Notes under the pieces: model-generated
What the model was told of the DNA's origin: nothing
Databases searched by the model: none
The model's input: only the letters and a program-made list of their open reading frames with translations
Shown: positions 44,201-53,588 of the stretch, in pieces
Position numbering within the stretch: position 1 is the stretch's first letter
How the letters are laid out: each line of letters opens with the position of its first letter
DNA from: Ilyonectria destructans
Taxonomy: Eukaryota; Ascomycota; Sordariomycetes; Hypocreales; Nectriaceae
Direction: 5' to 3'
NCBI GenBank assembly: GCA_020740775.1
Contig: JAHEWK010000006.1
Span: forward strand, 1,302,001-1,366,000
DNA length: 64,000 nt
Made by a program: the position numbers and the translations under genes

Positions 44201-44755
44201 GAGCTCTCGACCAGAGGGGAACGACATGGGAGGACCGACGGCCACGGGAGGCGCTCTAGGCGGAGGAGGCCCATAGCCCATCATGCCGTGCGACTGCTGG
44301 CCAGGCGGTGGTGGCGCCCCCGGTTGGGGAGGCGAGTTTGGCGGCGGCATCGCGCGATTTAGATCCCGAAGCGACGGAAGCGAGGACGAGCTCTGGATGC
44401 GCGCGTGGCCAGAGTCTTGCTGGAACGGGCGTGCAGCCGAGGAATGGAAGGGGGTATCGGAGGGTCGACGCTGGAGCGGGTTATGGGCGGCATACGCAGG
44501 GCTCTGGCTGGGGCTCAGGCACTGGGTGTGGGACTGGGACGCGTGCGCGGGGAGAGACGGCGTCGAGAGGGCCGAAGGCGAGGGCGAAGGGTAGGCAGCC
44601 GAGTTCGGGGCGACGATGCCGCTGTGAGCGACGTTTGCGGTAGACGCGGCGGCGATGGATGGTGTTGATGATGATGTCGGAGGAGGATGCGGGAAAGGAG
44701 AGCGTGCGTAGGGCGACGGCTGGAAGGGAAGCTTGGGCGGCTGCCGTGGATCCAT
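41213..44755 (-). CDS. Rxt3-domain protein, predicted Rpd3L histone deacetylase complex subunit
   Basis: A single 1180-residue exon from the ATG at 44755. The first 800 residues are Pro/Ser/Gln/His-rich and presumably disordered, with a Asp-Pro-Arg tandem repeat (about residues 425-475), a polyglutamine tract (about 550-568) and several His runs. The conserved Rxt3 domain lies at about 835-1075. It contains RPRHHLGDFIYEPGLKAGRL, FLWGTDVYTDDSDVVAACIH with SGWIKGEW, RDLHINILILPRLVRYSAST and YGARHTVHDGISYMINSVRWVE. A basic helix and an acidic tail end the protein. In yeast, Rxt3 belongs to the large Rpd3 complex, which silences genes by histone deacetylation; a nuclear place is expected. Yeast Rxt3 is about 290 residues, so the long N-terminal extension is a filamentous-fungal feature. 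Large overlapping plus-strand ORFs are shadows of its low-complexity DNA. Confidence 0.9.
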   Translation of the reverse strand: MDPRQPPKLPFQPSPYARSPFPHPPPTSSSTPSIAAASTANVAHSGIVAPNSAAYPSPSPSALSTPSLPAHASQSHTQCLSPSQSPAYAAHNPLQRRPSDTPFHSSAARPFQQDSGHARIQSSSSLPSLRDLNRAMPPPNSPPQPGAPPPPGQQSHGMMGYGPPPPRAPPVAVGPPMSFPSGRELPALNSIARTNSGGSTMSISAMLGGPPPALRDSQPPPSHYPSHSAAPGSGPAFAPAVHASPRMHSAAADYPPFRRPQTPDHQRPYDPRASPQGHYSTPEVQRYGTPSAYHSRHHSSSADPGRLPPGPPPRPSSQPKAYPGMPPRSMEMVRGPGPDEGYGRRDKMGRPAPGPPVDYNPERTGLRPYPYDDRYRAERERGEAEQRERERRDRAYSGSDSGRHPMHHGEYGHREPPRNPPQYGRPPDARDPRDPRDPRDPRDPRDPRDPRDPRDPRDPRDPRDPRDPRDAWGRQGPDPTYRAPMDHQRPHPEYPPATGPYPPHGPAYQTAPPDRYPPVSHSQPLQNPPAAPPHPYDSPDRLRVSLIHPLQQQQQQQQQQQQQQHQQPQPPQHRQRPSEEAPPPPSIAYNGAQGPAQFEPPRHRNEDPSAPNGHQRNLLAIQEMNRKGRISPLPQAVQGAQLQQPGPAGEPGIKSEFGRMFAGIGNGLMGVSSPISAGPPMPFTNASLAKREDADTTTPDSGTEIVGKPAKGRRRKLKEEDKADDDSSGRLTPTGRTKRPKTHPHHHHHQYVKNSGYLDHTLLTGLSRVPHHHHHTDGSVPAGGATPFNNQKGGAPGGPSPTDKNVGVPHHHHGPRPGHPHAASAKPVQNAAPVIPPKPKTIVSSKAVLDSVATRPRHHLGDFIYEPGLKAGRLIPSTSTHRSFASNPKPLPWDLIKDKENCTLTIKVARIHLSPVSREEITSRGFLWGTDVYTDDSDVVAACIHSGWIKGEWTEDVDSSLLDLDQGTNEGKRRKNKNLAATVDLESEGLITSAPAGGPMSIPPQRDLHINILILPRLVRYSASTRYGISSREFGGEYGARHTVHDGISYMINSVRWVENGAQPQARLRGKARRERMRKAMWEVKGSLENISGQEREKEKERIGRLRGEISGSWWTKDREGSEQKNSSGEQGPSSEGDKENRSADADPKSPLTKEIKEVQDKDVQMADTDTPEETGKGDQ
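43049..43107 (-). repeat. CAG/CAA repeat coding for polyglutamine
   Basis: About 18 codons of interrupted CAG and CAA, with a single His codon, inside the Rxt3 gene. The mixture of two codons makes it less slippage-prone than a pure repeat. Confidence 0.85.
43330..43472 (-). repeat. 9-bp minisatellite coding for Asp-Pro-Arg units
   Basis: A 9 bp unit (GAT CCT CGA and variants) repeated about 14 times within the Rxt3 gene, giving (Asp-Pro-Arg)n. Central copies are identical, outer copies diverged, as in a repeat that expands from its middle. Confidence 0.85.
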
Positions 44756-47700
44756 GGCGCCGAGTTTTTAGCTCGAAAATTCCGTCGGTGGATGCGCTGC
44801 TGCACCTGCTGCACGCACTGGATGACGAGGGCCCCCCGGAAATCCAAGCAACCACCAGCGCCAGAACGCGCTAACAACTTTTGGGTGGAGCAGCCGCTAA
44901 GATAGCCTGAGTCGCGAGGTTGGCGACTCGGCGGCGTAAAGCTGCCCTGGTTAAGTTAAGGTAAGGTACGGAGGTACCTGGGGGAGGCTGGAGCAGAGCC
45001 GGAACGACGCAGAAGCGGGCCGGAAGCTATTACAGCGAGCAACAGGCGGCAGCTGGCGGCAGGCGGCAAAGTGGAAAAGCACCAGCTAATAGGTAGGTAC
45101 CTTGGCCAGCGCGCAACAGTAGGGGTACTGGACAGCGCGGTAATGCAGAGCAAAGTTCCCTCCTCACGCAACAGAAGGCGTCGACCGCCCTCTCAACAAG
45201 CCCACCATGCGACGACGACAGACACGGGGACGCAAGGCACAACAGCGTGGGTCAACCAACGATGGATGGCCAGACGGCTGGCGGACGGCAGATGCGCAGG
45301 GCGTCCGCGGCAAAGCGGCAGACGGTGTGTGGCTGGCTGCTGGCGGGCAACGGCGGGACGAGCGCGCGACGGACGAGCAGTCATGGATCGGCGCCAGCGA
45401 TGGCGACGGCGATGTCAAGACTGAACTGAACCCACGAGTTTTCGCAATGTTTTTGGGAAGATGCAAAAAAGAAACACACACAACGCGACAGAGATAGACC
45501 GCAGCCTGGACACCCGGGTCTTGCGTCCGGGGAGCTGCGTCCAACGCAACGGAGCGTGACCAGGACACAGCACAAGGCCCAATAGGTCTGGTTCCTGTTA
45601 CGCCTGTCCCGGGACTGCTGCACGCACTGCACCCTGTTGCCGGCCTAGCCCGCGATGGCATGGCCGTGGAAATTCCCAGAACCCGCGTGCCCAGCAGCCA
45701 GCTCAAATGGCCATGGGAGGGATGGGAGGCAGGGATCGCTGGCCGGAGCCACGACATGGCGAGGGGCGGTGGGCGCTAGTGGCCGTGAGACATGGATGGG
45801 ACAGACAGGCTCCCAGCAGCAGTGACACACGACAAGCAGAGACCCTGCCCGCCCTGGCTCGGGGCCATGCCACAAATAAACCTGTCCACCGATTGTCTGG
45901 TTGGGGACACAGGATGGCTGGCTGGCTGGTTGTGCGAGCCTGATGTTGGACGGCGGGTGTTGTCCCGTGGCCATTATCGGACGACCATGCGGGATCTCTG
46001 CCTTGTCGCGACAAGCAACGCCAGCTGAAAAGCTTGAGCTGCCCTTACATGGGTGAAGCCACGAGCCAAACCATGATAAGCTCCCGTGTCCGGTCTCCGA
46101 TGCAGCAGCAACCACGACGGCTTCACCCCTCCGCCAATGTCTTTGAGCAATGTCCGTAACTGAGACAAACCCAGCTCACCGGGGACACACTCGTGGGCGG
46201 GTGTGAGAGCTTCCCGGCCGCGCTGCAGCGCGCTGTGAGGATGCAAACGATGGCCAGGGCCTGCCCATGTACGGAAGCGCTAGGTACTTTCTTTGTTCGA
46301 GAAGCTTGCCTCGAAGCCTTGGCTCGCCGGGACCACCCTCACGAAGGCCTTGGGCGTCATCGTGACGAATAGAACCTGTCATGTGCGCATCCCATCCTTT
46401 CGAGTCATGTCCTGCCTGGAGACCAATGTTTTGTGTGCCATCCGCGGTACCTTGGCCAGCTGTCGCAACAAAAATGTGTTCGTCTGTTTCCGCATCCGAA
46501 CCCAAGTACAACGTCCCGCTGCGACTATCCTAGTGCACAGACAATCCGGGATGGGGCGCATGGGTCAGAACCCTCCTCGCCAGGGCCAGCACAGCTTCCC
46601 CGTCGCTCCGTCCAGGCCTGTCTTGTTCGTCATCGAGTCGCGTTGCGACCATTACCCCATACTGTCTCTTTTTCGGACTTCACGTGTGTGAGCACGAACG
46701 GTACGCCAATCCGGTCAGTCCAGGTCTCCGTGCCCTACTCTCGTGCGGCGAAACGAGCGGAGCAAGGTGCCATCCGCTCAGTGCTTTTCACCGCCATCGG
46801 GGCTTACTTCTTCTGCCGGCAGCATGATTCCTGGTCATCGTTCTTCCGATTGCCCGTGCCATCGTCGTCGCTCCGCTTTGCCCTGGCGGTGAGGCCACCG
46901 CGATCCAGCGTGCATACAGCCCCACAGCCAAGTATCCCTGTCGACGTCAGGTACCTCGCAACGTCGCGACCCAGCAAAGAACTGGTCTGAAATGTCGGTA
47001 CTCAAGCCCTTAGGTCGCTTTTCCGTGCGCTGCTCTATTTCGGGAGCAATCTGACGGTTACGCGATGCCGACGGCCTACCTGCAGCACGAGGCTTGTGGC
47101 TGTACCCGTACGTAGCAAGTACACCGTACTGCGTAGTCTGTGACCCTGTTTCTTTTGCTTCTTCTCCCTTCCGCGCAACAGGTGAGCTGAGCGTGGCATC
47201 TGGTGGCTGACGGTTGCGTTCATCTCCCGTTGTCCTGTGGTACAAGCCCAAACAAACCGGCAGCTGGACAAATGGGAGCTTGGCTGGTTTTGTTTGTGCT
47301 TAGCTCGACCCCTGTTCCATCTTCCTCACTAAAAAAGGAACCACTTTGTGCCTGGATTTTTTGGCATCTTCCTTGCACAGGCCGACCCACCAACCACATG
47401 CTGTAATTACTCCGCTGGGAACACCTAAATTGCTGCAACTGTTACCGCAAAATCCCCACATGTGTCTACCTCTAATCACGGCCCTCCGTAACTCTAGATT
47501 AAGATGATATCCAAGACGATCCAATCCGGTCTCTATCATCCAGACTTTGAAGGACCCAATCGGGATCTCAGTGTTCAACTCGGTCAACTTGTACACCACC
47601 AGGCTTCTAATGCTTCCACTTCCCGCTATCTACCCTAGACTACCCCCGGTTTTGACCTCACCCTCAGCTAACGTAGCACTTGAACCCTGATCAACTTGTT

Positions 47701-47961
47701 CTGATGGAATGATTTTGAACACACTCTTATGTTGTTCTGTAGACATTGCATTTTAGCTCCATCCTTTGTGACATCGTCCACTGTTCCCGTCATACAATGA
47801 ATCACTGCAACTGTCCGATATCACATCTTTCTCAGTTCCAGGAACAGGAATTACGGGCTGCGACTACTTCATCCTCGATATTTCGGCCTTGAAAAGACAA
47901 ATCTCCTTCCTTCCATTTTTAAACATCTACGCCTCTACATCCCACCGAATTTATCGTCAAG
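44756..47961. other. Long divergent intergenic region, no gene recognised
   Basis: About 3.2 kb between the divergent Rxt3 and NMNAT-like genes. GC-rich, with many overlapping motif-free ORFs. Near 44950-45105 there are repeated GGTACCT-like words (for example a TTAAGTTAAGGTAAGGTAC stretch and AGGTACCTTGG). It probably contains long leaders of both genes. Confidence 0.45.
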
Positions 47962-49035
47962 ATGTCTCTTCGATTGGGTGATTATGTAGAGAGCATTTAC
48001 TTCCGCGGACAAGACCCATCAAAGGCATCACATCGGCCTTTCAACAACGGAAATGCTCGATCCCCACCACTACTCCGCCCTCGCGGAGTGAATCGCATTC
48101 TCGTCTTCCCCGGTTCCTTCAACCCACCTCACGAGGGACACCTCGATCTCCTCCGCCATGTCTTTGGAAATGCGGGCGAAGACCTCCATATCGTCGGCGC
48201 AATCATCATCATGACGGATGATGAGAGACTTGCAGCAAAATTCAGCGGAGAAAAAGACCCTCTCATTCTTTCCAGAGAGCAGCGCGTCAATCTCTGGCGT
48301 GGCAAGGGAGTTCCAGTTGACTGGGCTTGGATCTACGACGGAACGGAGGCCAGCTGGCCAGATTTCCGAGCTGAGTTGACCGGAAACTTGAGAAAGCGTG
48401 GAATGGAATTGAAGTTTTCACTTCTTGCAGGACCCGACAACGTTGGGGTTCAGGGTACTCCAGATCCTCAGTATTGGAATTGCGAAGACGTCCTCACCAG
48501 CGATATTTCTCGCCCTGTCGACTTCCTCTGTCCCAACTCCCTTCGACAACTGCCTGGCTATGAGATGTGGACGAAGCCTTCCATCGATCGCGGCCGGCTT
48601 ATGCGTCAAATCGAAGCCAAGCTGCGTGGAAAGTCACCTCAAGGTAAGAACTGATTCCTCCCCGATAAGTAAAGTTAATATGTGCTAATGATTTATTGAG
48701 CAGTTATTGAAGAAGCTGTTTCCTTGGCGGTTGAGAACCTGGCTGCTGTATGGGTCTGTCGCAGACTTTGGAAACCCAGAACTACGATCCGCTTCATCCC
48801 AAAGAATGCAGAGATTGAGCCCGCCTACATCCCTAGCTCGACCAAGATCCGAAGCATTATATCGACCCCGTCATTGGATAGACTGGGCGACCTGAAAATG
48901 AGTAAGGCCCTCCATGCCGATATCCTGGCAGAGTACGTCCGTCAGCGACTGACCGCACCGAGAAAGGCACTCAAACAGGAAGAGGAACCCGAAAAGAAGA
49001 AGAGAGACGAGCGAGTGCCCGATGACTTTTGGTAA
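47962..49035 (+). CDS. NMNAT-like nucleotidyltransferase
   Basis: Exons 47962-48643 and 48704-49035, with a 60 bp intron, give 337 residues. Residues 44-61 hold the nucleotidyltransferase start NRILVFPGSFNPPHEGHL, with the HxGH-type motif. Residues 271-279 (PSSTKIRSI) are the second motif, ISSTxxR-like, found only when the second exon is joined. Between them lie SREQRVNLWR and the LLAGPDNVGVQG segment. The family joins a mononucleotide with ATP, as in NAD synthesis; yeast Pof1 is a distant relative linked to protein quality control. Divergence from classical NMNAT is large, so the substrate is uncertain. The C-terminal 30 residues are a highly charged Lys/Glu tail. No targeting signal is visible. 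Confidence 0.8.
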
Positions 49036-49406
49036 TGATGCGGTTGACAGGTGGAAGGAAAATGTGAAAATGGCATTGGAAGAGTGATGTTTAAGACGCA
49101 CCCTGGGAGCACCTAGTAGATTGGCACGGATTGGTCTTGACACTAACAATTTAGTAACTGTAATGAAGCAAATAGGCAGCTGAATAAATGAAAAAGGAGA
49201 AGCTCAGATCCTCGTGAAGACTTATTAATCTCCGATAAACCAGATTCCACAACTCAGAAGCGACTGTAAATATAACCAGCAAAAAACAAGCGTTTAATCG
49301 AAACGAAAAGTACAAGGAAATAAGGGCAAGGAAATAAGGGCAAAAGTCCCGACGGTGGACATCAGCGCAACATCCGATCGACCTCTAAGTGCCGAAACAA
49401 ATAAGG
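49036..49406. other. Convergent 3' intergenic region
   Basis: About 370 AT-rich bases, with a short direct duplication of AAGGAAATAAGGGCA near 49314-49342. No gene seen. Confidence 0.4.
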
Positions 49407-50568
49407 CTACTCTGTTGGGAGACCTAATTTCTCACGACACTCAGGAAATTTCCTCAGATGCCTTGTCTTGTGGTCCTTTCTGGCAAATGAGGTATGACAA
49501 GCGTCGCATTTGCACCTCTCATCGGGGATAGAATTCTCCTCCGCCCAGACTTTGTGGTGGGACCAATAATGTCTGTCGAGATCTTTCTTTGAGGCAGCGC
49601 CATAGTCGTTGCATCTTGCACTGGCCGCCTTGCAGGGGTGAGGTCGTGTATGACGCAGCATGTGCTTGCTGATTCTTGTTAGTGAAATGGTTCGTATCAC
49701 CTTCTTTTGTCTGATACTCACTTCAAATCCCGACCTACTTTCAACAACTCTCCGCAGCATCTCTTATATCCTTGATCACTATGTTCTACGAAGTGTCAGC
49801 TAGCTTCATGTATATCGTATAGGATAGAGTTCTTTACCCTCCATATTCAATTCCGCTGGAGATCCAGTCCGCCCAAGGGCTTTATGATTAAGACCAAACC
49901 CACCAGGCTCTACCCAGAACTAAGTCCGCGGGTTGGAATTGGCAAGGGAGGAGGCGGATGAGGCGGGAGTGTATAAATCGGTAGGAGAAGAGCTATAACT
50001 GCCAAACAGAGGAACAGGGTTATCTTCCAAAGTGCCGAATTGAGTATACCCGAGATCAAATGACGACATGGACGCCTGGTCTTGGGCCTGATATTGGACG
50101 TCAGAGTCGGTGCCCTCGGGGTATCTCAGAAGATCAGCCGCAGCGGCATCCCACTCCGGGATACCTAATGTCTCCCTGGCTCCTAACAAGAGTTAGTAAA
50201 CACTTGAGCAAATGGGACGGCCTACCTTTCTCAAGCCACTCCTCATCCCAGTCAATTAAATGAAGTTGCATGTCTTGACTGGGCTCTGATGTTAGTATTT
50301 CATTCTAAAGAGACGATATGAAGTGGGATTATTCACAAACCTTTGGTTTCGTTTCTATAGAGAACGAAAAGGGTGAATTGGCGTACTGCACCGCAGCCTT
50401 GGTCGTGAGGTTACGGTAAATCGTGTGATGGGGAAGATCTTGTCTTGACCAGGTCGCAAGATCACCAAAGAATTGCAAGAAATGGGAAAGAAGACAGATA
50501 AACTGAAACGATGCTTCTGATGACGAGAAGATGAGAACATCGATTCTCATGAGCGTCGGATTGAACAT
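49407..50568 (-). CDS. Zinc-finger protein gene with an in-frame TAG stop
   Basis: Best reading uses five exons: 50568-50341, 50283-50226, 50182-49838, 49785-49722 and 49668-49407 (957 nt, divisible by three). The C-terminal part resembles fungal C2H2 regulators: YKRCCGELLKVGRDLNKHML, HPCKAASARCNDYGAASKKD, and CDACHTSFARKDHKTRHLRK. The third exon reads on after SNPRT through a TAG at 49920-49922 (codon 183 of 319) into FWVEPGGFGLNHKALGRTGS, in the same frame. A C-to-T change of CAG to TAG would explain it. Alternatives are a sequencing error, a missed intron (none fits) or two separate products. The first exon, and so the start, is uncertain, because TATAAAG lies only 3 bases before this ATG; the next in-frame ATG is at 50550. 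It is divergent from the deaminase gene. Confidence 0.5.
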
Positions 50569-51140
50569 GCTTTATAGACATTGGCGCCCAACACCACCCA
50601 CTCTGCGCACCCCGACATTCCACACGAACAATCCGATCAGGCTGCACGAAAAGCCGCAATCGCGGTGGCCGCACAATCGCAAAGTGTAATAAGTTCGCAT
50701 TGTTGGTCGAGACCCAACGCCTGGCCTGGTCGCCTTGCTGCGGTCTCGCCCAGACGCGGGCTGCTCAAATGGGCCAACACAGATATGGGCGATGCCACCA
50801 TGCAGGTCTGATTGGCGTTCCGTCGGATGATGGAGGGTTAGACCCCCCGACTATTGAGTTCGGCTGTCCGGTTTCTGCGACCTGCATGGTAGGCCCCCGT
50901 TCCATTCTATTCTAATATGTTCGTTGTCAGTAGGCGTGGGAGCCTCGTTGGTGAACTGGAACGGAATGGATCGAGATCAACTGGGTACCTCGCGTTGGGC
51001 ATAAATATGGACGTGAATTCCTGAAGAAACGTCCAGAAGACAACAAAGATTCATTCTCTCACCGCAATCATCCTCTGCTCAATAAATTATCTCCTATCTG
51101 GAATTTTGCCCCAAGTTACGCGAACACTCTCGTCGCTAGC
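50569..51140. promoter_or_regulatory. Shared divergent promoter region of zinc-finger and deaminase genes
   Basis: About 570 bp separate the two divergent starts. ATAAATAT at 51001-51008 lies about 135 bp before the deaminase ATG and may be its TATA element. On the minus strand, TATAAAG at 50571-50577 abuts the zinc-finger ATG. Confidence 0.4.
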
Positions 51141-52810
51141 ATGTCTCTGTCCAAGGCTGAGCCTGGTAAGAGCCCACGTAATGCCAAATAATTAAATTAC
51201 TGACACCATATTGTATCCAGAAACTACTCCCATGAAATCTCGGGAAATCCACAAGTTCTTCGAGCCATTGGTGCTTCTCAAGGCCCTTAATTCCGCAACC
51301 AGAACAACGGCCGTGTCTCCCAGCTTGGAGGCATCAATCGACATCGAGGATGACGAAGAAGTCTTCAAAGCCTTTGTGTACAAGCTAGGCCATGTCTGCG
51401 ACAATGTCAAAGGAAATCAAGGTGCAACAATCACTTCCTTCTACGTTTTGCAGGACCAGGTTGAAGAGGACTTGGTGCACTATTGGTTTGCTTCGAATCA
51501 GCGCACACACGGGGAGCTAGAGACGACCAAGACCTATGTCAAAGGACTCCTTGAAAAGGCAAACAAAGCCTCTGAGGATATTGGACAAGAAAAAGAGGTC
51601 TTCAAGACGCTTCTCTCTAATGTCTTGAGCTTCAACCGGCCGAGGGTGACCCACTACATCAAACAGATCATGGTCCAAGCAAGCAAGTGTATCAGCATAT
51701 GCCTTAGCAGCGTTGATGAGAAGAGTAAGTTAGAAACACTACGCCCAACAAGCGAGTTTATTAGATTTAATACTGACGTTAAAAGACCAGGCGATTGCCG
51801 TGATTCTCAGGGCGTTGGCCAATCTGGCCGACTTTGAACCTTTGGTTAGCTCGTCGGACCAGTCTTGTAAGGAACCCCAAAATCTTCAATAATGCATACA
51901 TACGTTTTGAGCTCACATTTTTTGTTTCTCAGTTGTCGAAAAATGCCACCAAATCATTCTCATGCTTGAGCGGATTCAGCTGTCATCCTCTGGGCGTGTG
52001 ATGACTGAACGTGCCCTCAAAGGTCGCATGCTCGGCGTCCCAAGCGAGGATTGTTGGTCGGACCTCCAGCATATGATCAATCGCACACTGGCATATTCTC
52101 AGTCTGTCCGATTCATGCTACGAGCAAAGCGAAAGTGGCCTGTACTCTTTAAACGATTCGACGTCTCCTTCTACGAATCCAGTGAGCGCATGCCGCGGCC
52201 ATCCCGAAACAAGAGCCAAAGTGCAGAAGGAATTGTCGGCCGAATGACTCGCAAGCCAGCCATAATGGAAACCTTTCGAGATTTCGTTCGCGATCTCCAA
52301 ATGTTCGACCTTGACAAATTGATCCAGGAGGAGTATAAACGGGACACCTTCCGCCCCATTGTCCATTCAGAGGTCCTGCTTTTGGACCAGCTGGATAAAC
52401 AGGGTCTTTTGCAAAACAATTTCTTCTTCAATAGGTGGATGTATATCGGTAGCAGCAAGCCAAGCTGTAAGCTCTGCGATTACTACTTCGAGGCTCATCC
52501 GTCGCACATCAGACGCCGTCCCACTCATGGGAATCTGTACCTCAGTTGGCGCTTTCCTGACGTGCTTAACACTCAAGCCGAGAAGGGGGTACAGAGAAGA
52601 CAGGACATTCTTGAGAAAATGCTTCGGAAGGTGCGCAAAGAGGCTTTTGATATCGTTAGGATGAGGACACCTTCGAGCTACAGAGGAGAGGACTCATTTA
52701 CATACTCGGCTGTGCTTCCAGGAGACAGGTCCACGGATCGCGGATCAGATGGTGACGTGGACGATTTAGCGTCACTGATGGGCCAGGTCGATTTGGATCG
52801 AGACCTCTAA
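51141..52810 (+). CDS. Fungal OTT_1508-like deaminase-domain protein
   Basis: Four exons, 51141-51165, 51221-51724, 51786-51866 and 51933-52810 (introns 55, 61 and 66 bp), give 495 residues. The C-terminal part has the two zinc motifs of the cytidine-deaminase fold: His348 and Glu350 in PIVHSEVLLLDQL, and Cys382 and Cys385 in SSKPSCKLCDYYF. In this layout His and the two Cys bind zinc and Glu activates water. The spacing, the SKPSCxLC form and the helical N-terminal part match the fungal OTT_1508-like family, predicted by sequence analysis to act on nucleotides or nucleic acids, with no known substrate. Residues about 45-240 are helical. No signal peptide is seen. The first exon has only 25 bases. 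It is head-to-head with a zinc-finger gene and close to two gene remnants. Confidence 0.8.
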
Positions 52811-53320
52811 TTACAGTTCTCGCCCCTAAGGCGAAGGTAATGGGGAGTATGTTATGTAGAGTTATCTCGCGCCCTTGTAGTTAAGGACAGTCGGCCACTT
52901 TTTGAACTGAGAAATCTTTTTAATTTGCGATATCCAGAGATATTTGTTTTGACCTTCGTGATACACGTATGACGTTGTTACATGTGGATATAACCACCTG
53001 ATGTTTGGAGTACGGTCGAAGTATTTTGATACGATTGATCTTCCTGAGTTGTACATTCTTGGTCGTTTTCCCGAGGCGCTCTTCACTGGCATCGCTCACT
53101 ATAATATGTCAAGAGACCGCCCTCCAGGAAGAGATTAAGAGGACATTGGGATGTTAACCATGTACTGGAAGAGCAATCTCGGTCGACATTGTGCGGCTGG
53201 TTAATAGGGCTGACGTTATTTCAAGAAGTTCGATCGAGGAGTTGTCACTATCAATCGTGCTACCACTCTCATGTTTAGAATCAGGATCGAACTAGTATTA
53301 AACGTTGTGTGTCCACCTAG
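52811..53320. other. Intergenic, possible remnants
   Basis: About 500 bp after the deaminase. No intact gene. A short coding-like piece (ETALQEEIKRTLG) reads near 53112-53150 on the plus strand and might belong with the fragment that follows. Confidence 0.3.
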
Positions 53321-53587
53321 AACAACAGCCGTCTCGCATCAATTACTGTCTTCGTCCTAGAACTAGATGACGAAAAATCATTACCCCTCCTAGGCGCAAA
53401 TCGTCGTAAGCTCGAACTGCTCATGGCCGGCGGGAGGAATGAGGCTGCGATTAGAGCGAGTCAAGATGGGGACTTGAGACTGATTATCCGGGCGGTTCCA
53501 ATTCCTGTGGTGTTTGGCCTATCCCAACTGATAAATGCACTACAAGTACTACAGCTAGGCCTTGAGGTGCGTTCCATTCGTTCTTAA
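53321..53587 (+). pseudogene. Orphan coding-like fragment
   Basis: An open frame without a proper start reads LELDDEKSLPLLGANRRKLE and continues with AGGRNEAAIRASQDGDLRLI and PVVFGLSQLINALQVLQLGL. The alternating charged and hydrophobic residues look like a helical protein, not chance. It is open from a stop at 53318 and closed at 53585, directly before the broken kinase gene on the other strand. It could be an exon or remnant of a lost gene. The family is not recognised. Confidence 0.3.
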
Positions 53588-53588
53588 T

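Noticed and set aside
44756..47961. ORFs of up to 197 codons in the Rxt3-NMNAT gap
   Set aside because: GC-rich random frames on both strands without motifs or splice continuity.
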